DNA of 54,945 nucleotides from Candidatus Kuenenia stuttgartensis (GCA_945904015.1 CAMDPK010000024.1:1-54945), one strand, 5' to 3'; shown: positions 32,776-41,922, counted from the first letter of the stretch. The notes: generated by a model from the letters alone, not told the origin. Translations and numbers: made by a program.

Positions 32776-35292
32776 ATGTATTCTGGCAAACAACGCGTTC
32801 AAAGAAACTGGCACCGCGTCAGCTTGTTCGCCGCTTGTGGGTGGCTGCTGTTGGCGGGCCGTGTTGGGTCCGAAGAAATCCAAGGCCGCGTCGGCCATTC
32901 GATTGCGCTGGTTTCCCCCTTTGGTGTGGACGCTTACGTTCCGAACAAATGGGGCAGTTTGAACGTGCAATTGGTCAACCCTACCAGCGAACCGCTGGAG
33001 TTGTTTTCCACGACCTATTTTGAGGAGGAGCCGACGCTGCAGTTCGGCCGGCGCGTTTGGGTTCCCGCGAGGTCGCGAATCGAAGTTTGGCATCCGATTC
33101 TGGTGCCGGACGTTTCCGCAGACGTGACGCAGTTCAATCTGCGGTCACTGGTGATGGATGCCAGACAGGCTCGCGAAGTGCTGATCCGCAGCGATTCTGG
33201 GTTTTTGCAGCACGATGCCATCTTGCGACGAACCGTCGTCACACCGGTGACCGGGTTGATCGACACTCTCGATGACTCCCAATCCGAAGAGTCCGAAGCC
33301 GCCTACGAGTTGTTGGTCGAAACGCGGTTGCAGGCCGGCTTGAATCGGCAGATCAAACTGTTGTCGGATCGGATGCTGCCCACGGGTGAAGAAAGCTTGC
33401 AGGCTCTCGATCAACTGGTCATCGCGGACAGCCGGATCATGAATGACGGCGCGGGCCTCTCGGCAATTCGGCGGTGGCTGTTTGGCGGCGGACGAGTGTG
33501 GGTCATGCTCGATCGTGTCGATCCGCGAGTGCTGGAGTCGTTGTTGGGGGACGAGTTCACGGGTGAGGTCGTCGGCCGCGTCGGGCTGACAACGGTTCGC
33601 ATGGAATCCGCAGCCGTTCTGGGCAACGAGCGGTGGACTCAGGAGTACGAGCAGCCGGTGCAATTCGTCCGCATGGTCGTCTCGGACGTGGATGTGGCTT
33701 ATTCGATCGACGGTTGGCCCGCCGCCTTCTCGAAAAACTGCGGCGAAGGCCGGCTGCTGGTGACCACTTTGGGACCACCAGGTTGGATGCGTCGGCAAAC
33801 GGCAGCGGAAGCGAATTCTCGGACTCCGGGAAAATTCGCGCTCTCGGCTCCGATGCAGAATCTGGTCCCCGATCTCTTTCCTCCGCGTCCCGCGCCGTTG
33901 CTGCCGGAAGAGATGCTGGAACCGCAGGTGCGCGAGTACGTCGGCTATTCGATTCCATCGCGATGGTTGGTCGGTAGTTTGCTGATCGGCCTGAGCGTGT
34001 TGCTGGCGGGACTTGGAGTTTGCTTGTGGCGGGCGAATCGATTGGAACTGATGGGCGTGATCGGTCCCGGCTTGGGCCTGGCCGTGAGTCTCGTGTTGGT
34101 GCTCTTGGGTCAGCATCAGCGAAGCGCGGTTCCGGCATCGGTGGCGAGCGTGCAGTTCGTGCAAGCGGTGTCGGGGACGGATGACGTTCGCGTGCAGGGA
34201 GTCGCCGGCCTGTTCGCTCCGGAGGCTGGGACTGCCACCGTTTCGGGGCAACAGGGCGGCTGGCTGATGCCCGAAATGACCGGGCTGAAAGGGACCACGC
34301 GGCGGATGATTTGGACGGACTTGGGGACTTGGCATTGGGAGAACCTTCCCGAATCTGCGGGCCTGCGCAGCGCCACGTTTCGACAATCGGGAGCGACGGC
34401 GGATCGCATCGAAGCCCGCGCAACCTTTGGTCCAACAGGCGTGATCGGTCGCTTGCACGGCGGCGCGGGACATTCACCGTCCGACGTGGTGCTGGCGACG
34501 CGCGACGGCCGCATTGGCGTCGAAGTCCGCGACGACCGAACTTTTGTCGCGCACGCCGACAACGTCTTCACCTCGGAACAATTTCTGTCCGCGGGCCTTT
34601 TGACCGACGAGCAAAATCGCCGGCGGCGGACACTGCAACATCTGCTGACAAATCCGCAGCGGCGGGAGTATCCCGCCTCGGCTCAATTGTTCTATTGGTC
34701 CGATCCGTGGGATCTCGGATTTCGATTTGGCGAACGCCCGAAATCCTTCGGCGCGGCCTTGGTCGCTGTGCCGGTGCAATGGGAGCGTCCGCCCGTGGGA
34801 ACCGAAGTGGCGATCGCCGCCCCGCTGCTGCCGTATCGAGCCACGATCGGCCCGGATGGCGCGCTTCCCCCCGCGCTGTGGGATCACAATCAACACATCT
34901 GGCACGAAAAATCGGTTCCGTCGTCGACGTGGTTGCGATTCCAAGTTCCAGCAGTGTTGCTGCCGCTGCAAGTTCAGCGAGCACGCCTGATGATCCAAGT
35001 CACCGGGCCGGTCGGCATGCTGGAGATCGCGGCGCATCGCGCGCCGGACATCGTGGCTCTGAAAACTTGGATCGATCCTGTGGGGACTCTCACGTTGGAC
35101 ATCACCGACATCGAACTCGTGAAGGTGTCGGCCGACGGAGGTTTGCTGTTGCGAGTTTCCGGCGGCGATCCAGATCGTCCCGAACTGACGAACGCCGATC
35201 TGCAGCACGGTGAGAAACGGAGTTATTGGCAGATTGAATCGCTGACGCTGGACCTGCGTGGCAAGACCATTGATTCCCCAGGATCGGAGTGA
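32776..35292 (+). CDS. Large membrane-anchored protein of unknown function
   Basis: The protein has 838 residues. A signal segment (VSLFAACGWLLLAG) is followed by a long beta-rich extracytoplasmic region; within it LDQLVIADSRI and AIRRWLFGGGRVWVMLDRVD resemble the amidotransferase-like fold found in Bat-type proteins. Two adjacent transmembrane helices lie near 395-445 (WLVGSLLIGLSVLLAGLGVC and MGVIGPGLGLAVSLVLVLLG). A second beta-rich domain makes up the C-terminal half. I do not recognise a family. It is the first gene of a tightly spaced plus-strand operon; only 3 bp separate it from the HEAT-repeat gene. The start codon has no strong ribosome binding site, so a nearby alternative is possible. 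Confidence 0.78.
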   Translation: MYSGKQRVQRNWHRVSLFAACGWLLLAGRVGSEEIQGRVGHSIALVSPFGVDAYVPNKWGSLNVQLVNPTSEPLELFSTTYFEEEPTLQFGRRVWVPARSRIEVWHPILVPDVSADVTQFNLRSLVMDARQAREVLIRSDSGFLQHDAILRRTVVTPVTGLIDTLDDSQSEESEAAYELLVETRLQAGLNRQIKLLSDRMLPTGEESLQALDQLVIADSRIMNDGAGLSAIRRWLFGGGRVWVMLDRVDPRVLESLLGDEFTGEVVGRVGLTTVRMESAAVLGNERWTQEYEQPVQFVRMVVSDVDVAYSIDGWPAAFSKNCGEGRLLVTTLGPPGWMRRQTAAEANSRTPGKFALSAPMQNLVPDLFPPRPAPLLPEEMLEPQVREYVGYSIPSRWLVGSLLIGLSVLLAGLGVCLWRANRLELMGVIGPGLGLAVSLVLVLLGQHQRSAVPASVASVQFVQAVSGTDDVRVQGVAGLFAPEAGTATVSGQQGGWLMPEMTGLKGTTRRMIWTDLGTWHWENLPESAGLRSATFRQSGATADRIEARATFGPTGVIGRLHGGAGHSPSDVVLATRDGRIGVEVRDDRTFVAHADNVFTSEQFLSAGLLTDEQNRRRRTLQHLLTNPQRREYPASAQLFYWSDPWDLGFRFGERPKSFGAALVAVPVQWERPPVGTEVAIAAPLLPYRATIGPDGALPPALWDHNQHIWHEKSVPSSTWLRFQVPAVLLPLQVQRARLMIQVTGPVGMLEIAAHRAPDIVALKTWIDPVGTLTLDITDIELVKVSADGGLLLRVSGGDPDRPELTNADLQHGEKRSYWQIESLTLDLRGKTIDSPGSE

Positions 35293-35295
35293 GGC

Positions 35296-37044
35296 ATGCG
35301 TTTCGCGGTTTGTCTGTGGCTGACTTTGGGACTCGCGCTGACGGCGAGCGCGGCGGGGGAGATTCGTCCCGACTTCGCGATGGAATCCGATCCCGAATTG
35401 AAGATTCCTGAACCGGTGATCGGATTTCACAAAAAGTCCAAGCCGCTGTGGCTGTCCGCGCTGGCTCGACCGGAAGCGGACCTGCAACGCCTTTCGGCCG
35501 AGACGATCGCTCAGGCGCACCTCTTCGGAGTTCCAGAATTGATCGAGGCGGCACCGAGGCTGAAAAAGATCGTGACCGCCGAAGCCTCGCATGCCAACGC
35601 TCGTTTCTCGGCCGCGCGCGCGTTGATTGCACTGAACGCGACGGAGACCGCGACGGATCTGTTCGATGTCTCACAGCGGCACGGGGCCGATCTGCGACAA
35701 CTGATCGAACCGGCGTTGGCGAAGTGGAAGTTCGAGCCGATTCGCAGCGTGTGGCAGCGGCGGCTGAGTGCCAAGGACACACGACATCGCGAGCTGCTCT
35801 TGGCGATTCACGGTTTGGGAGAATCCGGCGACGGCTCGGCCGTGCCGGACTTGTTGTCGCTCGCACACGACTCGCGACGAACGTCAGCCGCCCGGTTGGC
35901 GGCGGCTCGGTCGGCCGGTCGGTTGCAAGGTGCGGGCCTGGAAGCGGAGACCGAACGACTGACACAACAGACCTCCGCAACGATCGTGGATCGGCTCTGC
36001 GCCGTGGCTCTGTTGGATCGACACGCCTCCGAGACGGCGCAATCGGCATTGCTGCGATTGGCGCGTGACCTGGAACCGAGTGTCGCCGCCGCCGCTCTGA
36101 CACGACTGAACGCGATCAATCACGACTTGGTCGTACCGCTCGCCGAGCAAGCCATGCAGAACGACGACGCGCCGGTTCGGCAACAGGGAGCCGATGCTTT
36201 CGTGGCTCGTCCCACTCCGGAACGAATCGCGGTCCTCGCCAAACTGCTCGACGATCCGCATCCCAACTTGCGCGGCCGCGTGCGCGACGCGCTGTTTGTT
36301 TTGGCGAAGTCGCCGGGACTGGATGCCGCAGTCCGTCAGTCCGCGACCAACCTGCTGGCCGGTGACCGGTGGCGCGGGCAGGAACAGGCCGCGCTGTTGC
36401 TCGCGGCGCTCGATCACAAACCGGCGGCTCCCCGGTTCGTGGAGTTGCTCGAATCCACTCGCGGCGAAGTGATGATCGCCTCGGCTTGGGGGCTGCGAAA
36501 ACTCGCGCTCCCCGAAACCTTGCCGGCGATCTTCAGCAAGGTCACACGACAAACAGAGATTCGACTCAAACAGCCAACTCTTCCGGAGCTTGATGCGCAA
36601 GTGGCTCACTTGTTCGAGGCCTTGGGCCTGATGCACCACGCGCCGGCCGAGTCGTTGCTTCGCAGTTATGTCCCCAAGGATGCCAGTCACGGTGAGCTCT
36701 CGCGCAGCGCGGCAATCTGGGCACTGGGACACCTGCACGCGGGACGGCCCAACGAACCCCTGGCGGTGCAGATGGTCGGACGGCTGACGGAATCTCCGGC
36801 GGCGGTTCCGTTCGAATCGTCGCGCGTCCGCTGGGCGAGCGCCGTGTCGCTCGGCCGGATGCTCGCAAAATCGCAAGTGCCGCAGATGCGCGCGTTTCTG
36901 GGACCGAAGGTGGGGCCGGATTTCACGTCGCTCGCGATCCGTTGGGCGATCAACGAACTCACCGGGGAACTCTTGCCCGATGCCGAACCCTCGGTCGTCT
37001 CAAAGTCCGGTTGGTTTCTGGAACCGCTGGACGACGACGAATAA
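35296..37044 (+). CDS. Secreted HEAT-repeat protein
   Basis: The protein has 582 residues. The first 20 (FAVCLWLTLGLALTASAAG) form a signal peptide. The body is a run of HEAT/PBS-lyase-like helical pairs: ALIALNATETATDLFDVSQR, HGLGESGDGSAVPDLLSLAH, VRQQGADAFVARPTPERIAV, AAWGLRKLALPET-like segments and AAIWALGHLH. This makes a protein-interaction scaffold, not an enzyme. It follows the membrane protein by 3 bp, and the transporter starts about 29 bp after its stop. Both upstream operon products are probably extracytoplasmic. Confidence 0.85.
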   Translation: MRFAVCLWLTLGLALTASAAGEIRPDFAMESDPELKIPEPVIGFHKKSKPLWLSALARPEADLQRLSAETIAQAHLFGVPELIEAAPRLKKIVTAEASHANARFSAARALIALNATETATDLFDVSQRHGADLRQLIEPALAKWKFEPIRSVWQRRLSAKDTRHRELLLAIHGLGESGDGSAVPDLLSLAHDSRRTSAARLAAARSAGRLQGAGLEAETERLTQQTSATIVDRLCAVALLDRHASETAQSALLRLARDLEPSVAAAALTRLNAINHDLVVPLAEQAMQNDDAPVRQQGADAFVARPTPERIAVLAKLLDDPHPNLRGRVRDALFVLAKSPGLDAAVRQSATNLLAGDRWRGQEQAALLLAALDHKPAAPRFVELLESTRGEVMIASAWGLRKLALPETLPAIFSKVTRQTEIRLKQPTLPELDAQVAHLFEALGLMHHAPAESLLRSYVPKDASHGELSRSAAIWALGHLHAGRPNEPLAVQMVGRLTESPAAVPFESSRVRWASAVSLGRMLAKSQVPQMRAFLGPKVGPDFTSLAIRWAINELTGELLPDAEPSVVSKSGWFLEPLDDDE

Positions 37045-37073
37045 CTCCGACGACCACCACCTGGGAATCCTCC

Positions 37074-38753
37074 GTGAGCACCGAGACGAAGCCCCGATCG
37101 AACCCCGACGCCGCCAGCGAGGCCGTGTCTGGTTCGTTGACTTCTCGGTCATCAGCGGCGGAAAGCGGCGTGCTGTGGACGCTGTGGCTGACCTACGGAG
37201 CGTTCTACTTCTGTCGCACAAATCTCTCGGCGGCCGTGCCGGGAATGAAGTCGCCAATCAACGTCGGCGGATTGGGACTCAGCAGCGATGAAGTCGGCTG
37301 GATTCTGGCGTCGCTGAAAATCGCCTACGGATTGGGGCAGTTGCTCAACGGCCAGTTGTCCGAACGTTTCTCGCCGCGCCTGTTACTGGCCATCGGGATG
37401 TTCTGCTCGGCGGCGCTCAACGTGCTGTTCGGTTTCAGCACCGGATTCTTCTTTCTGTTGTTCGTATGGGCGACGAACGGATTCTGCCAATCGCTGGGCT
37501 GGACTCCCTGTGTGCGAGTGCTGGCGAATTGGGTGCCGGTCCAGCGGCGCGGTCACGCGATTGGCCTCGTCGGCACCGGTTATCAAATCACGCTCGGCCT
37601 GACCTACGTGATCGCCGGACAGTCGGCCGAGTATCTCGGCTGGCGCGGAGCGTTGTACGTGCCGGCGATCTTGCTGGCTCTGACCGGTGTCTTCATGTTG
37701 GTCTGCCTGCGCGAAACGCCGGAGGCCGACTCATCCCATGAACTCGCTGCGGGACGGCGATCCGCGACTCCGAGTACGACATTTTCCGAGAGCCTGTATT
37801 GGACGCTCTACAACCCGACGCTGTGGCTGCTGGGATTGTCGCTGGGGCTGCTCAATGCTTGCCGATACGGGTTTCTCGATTGGGGCGTGACGCACTTGAT
37901 GGAGACGCAGAAATCCGGCGTCGGCAAAGCGGTGTTGCAGTTCTTCGTCATCGCAATTGGAGCCACCGCCGGTTCGTACCTGTCCGGTTGGGCGACCGAC
38001 CGCTTCTTCGGCAGCCGCCGAGCTCCTGTCATCTGTCTGCTGATGGTGCTGCTGGGAACGCTGTCGCTGGCGTACGACTGGACGGTGCGACACAGCGTGC
38101 CCGGAACCATGCTGATGCTGGTGGTTATCGGCTTCTGCATTTACGGCCCGCAGGTGTTGCTCGTCGGAACCGCGCCGGCCGATTTGGCTCACCGCGGCAC
38201 ATCGGCGGCGGCCGCGGGATTCGTCAACTTTCTGGGCTACATGGGAGCCGCAACCGGCGATGTCGTGACCGGATATTTCTCGGCTCCCCAGCATGGCGGC
38301 TGGCAGACGGCGATTTACATTTGGGCCGGCTGGGCGTTTCTCGGCGCGATCCTCACGAGCCTCCTGTGGAACACGACGGCTCGCAGAATTGGAGTCATGT
38401 CGGGACTCGTCCCGAAACTGGGAGGCATGGCGACACTTTTCCTCGCCTGCTGCGCGATCCAAACTGGCGAGCAACCCTTGGAATTGCGTGTGGCGACCTA
38501 CTTCGGCTTGGTCTTTTTGGCGGAAGCTTTTGTGGAACGCTGGTTCGCGGGATTGACGATGCTGATCTCCGCGGCCGGAGTGTTGACGGTTTTCATTGGC
38601 TATGCGACGGCGCAGTCGGGCATCACTTGGAACGAAAGCACGGCGATCGTGGCCTACGGGCTGACGATCGTGTTCGCGTTGATGGTGCTAGTCGAACAGA
38701 AAGAGGAACCATGCGAGTCATTGTCATCGCCGCCGGACGCGGCCGACGCTTGA
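37074..38753 (+). CDS. MFS transporter, organophosphate:phosphate antiporter-like, with extra C-terminal helices
   Basis: The protein has 559 residues, starting at GTG 37074 after the HEAT gene; a longer frame from 36942 would overlap that gene with Arg/Thr-rich sequence. YGAFYFCRTNLSAAVPGM at the first helix and the GWILASLKIAYGLGQLLNGQ motif match the OPA family (GlpT/UhpT-like). Twelve core helices end near residue 450. Then follow about four more hydrophobic segments (GMATLFLACCAIQ, TYFGLVFLAEAF, LTMLISAAGVLTVFIGYA, AIVAYGLTIVFALMVL), unusual for the family. The last 43 bp overlap the nucleotidyltransferase gene. The substrate may be a phosphorylated or phosphonate compound, judging by family and neighbour; this is inference. 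Confidence 0.85.
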   Translation: MSTETKPRSNPDAASEAVSGSLTSRSSAAESGVLWTLWLTYGAFYFCRTNLSAAVPGMKSPINVGGLGLSSDEVGWILASLKIAYGLGQLLNGQLSERFSPRLLLAIGMFCSAALNVLFGFSTGFFFLLFVWATNGFCQSLGWTPCVRVLANWVPVQRRGHAIGLVGTGYQITLGLTYVIAGQSAEYLGWRGALYVPAILLALTGVFMLVCLRETPEADSSHELAAGRRSATPSTTFSESLYWTLYNPTLWLLGLSLGLLNACRYGFLDWGVTHLMETQKSGVGKAVLQFFVIAIGATAGSYLSGWATDRFFGSRRAPVICLLMVLLGTLSLAYDWTVRHSVPGTMLMLVVIGFCIYGPQVLLVGTAPADLAHRGTSAAAAGFVNFLGYMGAATGDVVTGYFSAPQHGGWQTAIYIWAGWAFLGAILTSLLWNTTARRIGVMSGLVPKLGGMATLFLACCAIQTGEQPLELRVATYFGLVFLAEAFVERWFAGLTMLISAAGVLTVFIGYATAQSGITWNESTAIVAYGLTIVFALMVLVEQKEEPCESLSSPPDAADA

Positions 38754-39478
38754 TGCCCACGACGGCTGATGCTCCCAAATGCTTCGCCGAAGTCAAAGGC
38801 AAACGCCTGCTCGATTGGGCGCTGGAAGCGTTTCGCGCCAATGGCCTCAACGACATTTGCTTCATCGGCGGCTATCAGATCGACAAGGTCCGAACGGACT
38901 ATCCGCAGTTCACGTTTCGCCACAACGCCGATTGGGAGCACAACAACATTCTGCTCTCCCTGTTTCACGCCGAAGACCTGATGGACGAGCCGTTTCTCTG
39001 CTGCTACAGCGACGTGCTGTTCAACGCCGACATCATCGCTCGATTGGCCACCGCGCCCGGCGACATGGTGCTGGGAGTCGATACCGAATGGCTGACGCGC
39101 TACGAACACCGCACCGAACATCCGCCCGACGACGCTGAGAAAGTGACCGTCGCCAACGGCTGCGTCACGCGGGTCCATCGTCAGATTCCTCCAGCCGAAG
39201 CCCACGGCGAGTACATCGGCGTGGCTAAGTTCTCTGCGGCTGGTGCTGCACGGCTGCGTCAGCACTTCCATCATTGCCGAGAACAGTTCGCCGGCCGCCC
39301 GTGGCGTGAAGCCGCAGTCTTCGAGAAGGCGTACAAGATTCTGTTGTTTCAAGAGATGATCGAAGCGGGCGAACGTTTCACGCACGTCGATACGCCGGGC
39401 GGCTACATTGAGGTCGATACGCAACAAGACTTCGAGTACGCGCGGCAAAACTGGACCTCGAAACATTTGGGAAGATGA
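38711..39478 (+). CDS. LicC-like sugar-phosphate/phospho-alcohol nucleotidyltransferase
   Basis: The protein has 255 residues. ATG at 38711 is chosen because GAGG lies just upstream and the catalytic N-terminus follows immediately. The NTP-binding loop AAGRGRRL is at 7-14 and the PKCF block at 22-25; a metal-binding Asp is D101 in CYSDVLFN. The overall pattern (LLDWALEAFRANGLNDICFI, HNNILLSLFHAEDL) resembles LicC/PntC-type cytidylyltransferases that activate phosphocholine or phosphonates as CMP derivatives, as well as glucose-1-phosphate transferases. It overlaps both the transporter (43 bp) and the following methyltransferase gene (4 bp), so the three are co-translated. Confidence 0.85.
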   Translation: MRVIVIAAGRGRRLMPTTADAPKCFAEVKGKRLLDWALEAFRANGLNDICFIGGYQIDKVRTDYPQFTFRHNADWEHNNILLSLFHAEDLMDEPFLCCYSDVLFNADIIARLATAPGDMVLGVDTEWLTRYEHRTEHPPDDAEKVTVANGCVTRVHRQIPPAEAHGEYIGVAKFSAAGAARLRQHFHHCREQFAGRPWREAAVFEKAYKILLFQEMIEAGERFTHVDTPGGYIEVDTQQDFEYARQNWTSKHLGR

Positions 39479-40548
39479 CCATGAGCAACGATATTTTGTT
39501 TCCGACGTCCGTGATCGGCTCGTTGCCGCGTCCGCAGTTCGTCAAGGACTTGATCGCCGACGACTGTCCGCTCGACGATTCCGAATATCGTCGGTTGATG
39601 GGCGCGGCGATTCGCACGGCCGTCGCGTTGCAAGAGACGGCCGGCCTGGACGTCGTCACCGATGGCGAGTGGTGGCGGAAGTCGTACATCGGCGTGATCG
39701 CTGAACTCGCGCACGGCTTTGAACTCAGTCGCAATCCGGCTGACGGCCGCCCGTGGACGGTCGTCGTGGATAAACTCAGCCCGAAGCAGCCGGGGTTCAT
39801 CGCGCAGGAAATCCGCTTCCTGAAGCAACTGACCAACAAGCGGATCAAAGCGACGCTGCCGGCTCCCGCGCTGCTCGGCGAACGCATGTGGGATCCGGTC
39901 AAGTCGTCGAAGGCCTACCCGACTCGCGACGCTTTCGTGCAGGATTGCGTGCCGATTCTCCGACGCGAGGCGGAACTGCTGCGCGACGAAGGGGTGTCGA
40001 TTCTGCAAATCGACGATCCGCATCTGTGCTTGTTCGTCGATCCGGAAGTCCGCAAGCAGTACGCCGACGCCGACCGCGCCGCTGACTTCGCCGTCGATAT
40101 GGACAACCAAGTCGTCGACGGCATTGAGGGCCTCAAGCTGGCCGTACATCTCTGCCGTCGAGCCGGCGCGCGAGCGCGGGGTGAGGCCGAGCATCGCGGC
40201 GGTTACGATCCGATTTTGAAACAGCTCGGCCGTCTGAAAGTTGGGCACATCACGATGGAGTTCACGTCACCTGGCGCGGGAGACATGTCGGTGTTTCAGC
40301 GCCTGCCCGAACACATCGAGATCGGCTTGGGCTGCGTCAGTTGTCAGCCTGGCCAGATCGATTCCGCCGACACCATCGTCGAGCGTGTCGAGATGGCGCT
40401 GAAGTATCTGAAGCCGGAACGCATCACGCTCAATCCTGATTGCGGTTTCGCTCCAGGATCGGCCGCGGATGTGAGCATCGACGAGGTCTATCTCAAGCTG
40501 CAACACGAAGTCGCCGCAGCACACCGCCTGCGTGAAAAGTACGGCTGA
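39475..40548 (+). CDS. MetE C-terminal-domain-like zinc methyltransferase
   Basis: The protein has 357 residues with the TIM-barrel fold of cobalamin-independent methionine synthase C-terminal domains (also used by epoxyalkane:CoM transferases). Zn ligands can be placed: His225 and Cys227 (AVHLCRR), Glu262 (ITMEFTSPG) and Cys323 (NPDCGF). The start motif FPTSVIGSLPRP is typical. It lacks the N-terminal half of MetE, so it is a stand-alone core-type enzyme of the kind that moves methyl or alkyl groups to thiols. The methyl donor and thiol are unknown. ATG at 39475 overlaps the upstream stop; ATG at 39481 is an alternative. A hairpin terminator follows 10 bp after the stop. Confidence 0.88.
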   Translation: MTMSNDILFPTSVIGSLPRPQFVKDLIADDCPLDDSEYRRLMGAAIRTAVALQETAGLDVVTDGEWWRKSYIGVIAELAHGFELSRNPADGRPWTVVVDKLSPKQPGFIAQEIRFLKQLTNKRIKATLPAPALLGERMWDPVKSSKAYPTRDAFVQDCVPILRREAELLRDEGVSILQIDDPHLCLFVDPEVRKQYADADRAADFAVDMDNQVVDGIEGLKLAVHLCRRAGARARGEAEHRGGYDPILKQLGRLKVGHITMEFTSPGAGDMSVFQRLPEHIEIGLGCVSCQPGQIDSADTIVERVEMALKYLKPERITLNPDCGFAPGSAADVSIDEVYLKLQHEVAAAHRLREKYG

Positions 40549-40558
40549 TCCAAAAGCA

Positions 40559-40591
40559 AGAAGCCCGGCTTTTCCGAAAAGCCGGGCTTCT
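40559..40591. terminator. Bidirectional hairpin terminator
   Basis: A perfect 15-bp stem AGAAGCCCGGCTTTT/AAAAGCCGGGCTTCT surrounds a 3-nt loop (CCG), 10 bp after the methyltransferase stop. The 5' A-tract and 3' T-tract in the stem allow function in both directions. It lies between convergent genes ending at 40548 and 40617. Confidence 0.9.
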
Positions 40592-40616
40592 GTTGCGATG
40601 TCGATTCACTTGAGTG

Positions 40617-41360
40617 TTAGCTCTCGGTTGATGCGTCGGCTGCGGACTCTTCCGACTTTACTTCCTGCTTGGTCTCGTCTTTCTTGGCGTCCTCCTCTTT
40701 CTTCTTTTCTTCGTCCTGCTTTTTCCGTTTGTCTTCGGAGTCGAGCGCCGCCGTGAGTTTCTTCTGTGCATCGGCGAGGTCATCGGCCGACTTCTTCGCG
40801 GCAGCGATGGCTAGGTCTTTGTCGGCGGCAGTCTTCTTCGCAGCGTCTTGAGCGGCGGCCACTTGCTTCGCGGCGTCGTCTTTCACTTTGGCCAGTTCCG
40901 CATTGGCCTTGGCTTGTTCGTCCTTCGCCGTCTTTGCAGCAACCTCGGCGAGTTGTTTGGCTTTTTCGGAGGCCGCCGTTTTGTCCTGTGAGTCCTTCGC
41001 GTTCTTGGCGGAAGCCGCCGCGTCAGCGCGAGCTTTGTCACGTTCGGCAACGGCGGCGGATTGTTCGCCACGAGCCCTGTCGCGATCAGCCACCGCAGCT
41101 TTCAGTTCGGCTTGCACTTTGGCGAGCTGAGCCTGCACGTCGTTTCGTTCCTGAGTCATGTGAGCCAGCGCGGTTTCTGCCTTCGTCGCGTCATCCGCTC
41201 GCTTCAGAGCAACGTGATACGGCAGCAGCGTTCCCTGGCAGCACTGCGTCTGAATCTGCTGCAAGTTGGGATCGACGCAGCAGAACTTGTCCCGGGCGAA
41301 CGCATTCGCCGACAAACTCGTCACGACCAGCAGACCGAAAACAATCGTGTAATTCTTCAT
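40617..41360 (-). CDS. Secreted Ala/Lys-rich coiled-coil protein
   Basis: The protein has 247 residues from ATG 41360 (AAAGG lies upstream). Signal peptide: MKNYTIVFGLLVVTSLSANAFA. A short Cys-containing N-terminal part follows (KFCCVDPNLQQIQTQCC, four Cys in 17 residues). Residues about 50-230 are a very long coiled coil of Ala, Lys, Glu, Gln and Asp (KVQAELKAAVADRDRARGEQ and similar). The tail is Lys/Glu/Asp-rich (KKKEEDAKKDETKQE). The Cys cluster could form disulphides or bind metal. The function is unknown; a periplasmic structural role is likely. The Ala/Lys composition resembles TolA-like stalks, but no TolA domains are seen. Confidence 0.82.
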   Translation of the reverse strand: MKNYTIVFGLLVVTSLSANAFARDKFCCVDPNLQQIQTQCCQGTLLPYHVALKRADDATKAETALAHMTQERNDVQAQLAKVQAELKAAVADRDRARGEQSAAVAERDKARADAAASAKNAKDSQDKTAASEKAKQLAEVAAKTAKDEQAKANAELAKVKDDAAKQVAAAQDAAKKTAADKDLAIAAAKKSADDLADAQKKLTAALDSEDKRKKQDEEKKKEEDAKKDETKQEVKSEESAADASTES

Positions 41361-41922
41361 GGCGAAACCTTTCAAACCTTTCCTCAAAACTTAGGCGGGC
41401 TGTGCCCTCACGCGGGCAGCAGTGTGAAGTGTCACCTGTCATTCCAAACCGAACAGGCAAGACACGAGGACTTTTCTCACGGACAGATCATCGGACGCCA
41501 ATGGATTCCCCCCAAAGGCCCGGTCTGCACAACGTGGGAAACTCACGAAGACAGAATCGGAGATAGCCACTGTTCCGAATTTACTGTTCCGAATTTGCGA
41601 ATTGAACTGTCCTAACGGCAGAGGTCAAGGAACTCGGCTATCGAGATTCCCAAAATCGGTCTGTTCGATCAGGTCTGACGCGCCGAACCCTTTGGTTCCG
41701 CTCTGTGACAACATGGATTCACGCGAACCGGTGGTAACGATCATCGGCCTTTTGCTTTTGGCTGCGGACGGTTCTGCATCTCAAACGGTCGGTTCGTGTC
41801 CTAATTTGTGTGGGCGGGTTTCGCCGAAACCCGCTTTCCCCGGCGTCGGCGACGCCGGACCACACAGATGAGGACACTACCAACGGTCGGTTCCGATAGT
41901 CACACCCATTGCAAACTTTCCT
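41361..41922. other. 562-bp non-coding gap between divergent genes
   Basis: No gene can be supported. The interval contains a 14-bp tandem duplication (ACTGTTCCGAATTT twice at about 41571-41598) and a palindromic element (41784-41893). It should hold the promoters for the coiled-coil gene and hflX. Short frames such as one at 41602-41871 run into the palindrome and lack a ribosome binding site, so they are dismissed. Confidence 0.6.
41784..41893. repeat. Three-way-junction palindromic element between 12-bp direct repeats
   Basis: The outer arms GTGTCCTAATTTGTGTGG (41796-41813) and CCACACAGATGAGGACAC (41860-41877) are complementary at 16 of 18 positions. Inside are two perfect hairpins: GCGGGTTTCG/CGAAACCCGC (41814-41834) and CCGGCGTC/GACGCCGG (41840-41858). 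The direct repeat AACGGTCGGTTC occurs at 41784-41795 and 41882-41893, flanking the element as a possible target duplication. It is not a tRNA: there is no T-loop, anticodon stem or CCA-type end. Confidence 0.7.

Noticed and set aside
36942..37073. N-terminal extension of the OPA-like transporter
   Set aside because: It overlaps the HEAT gene in another frame and encodes Arg/Thr-rich sequence; the GTG at 37074 directly precedes protein-like sequence.
41796..41877. tRNA-like cloverleaf
   Set aside because: There are only two inner hairpins, no T-loop or anticodon arm features and no CCA-type end; it is better read as a palindromic element.
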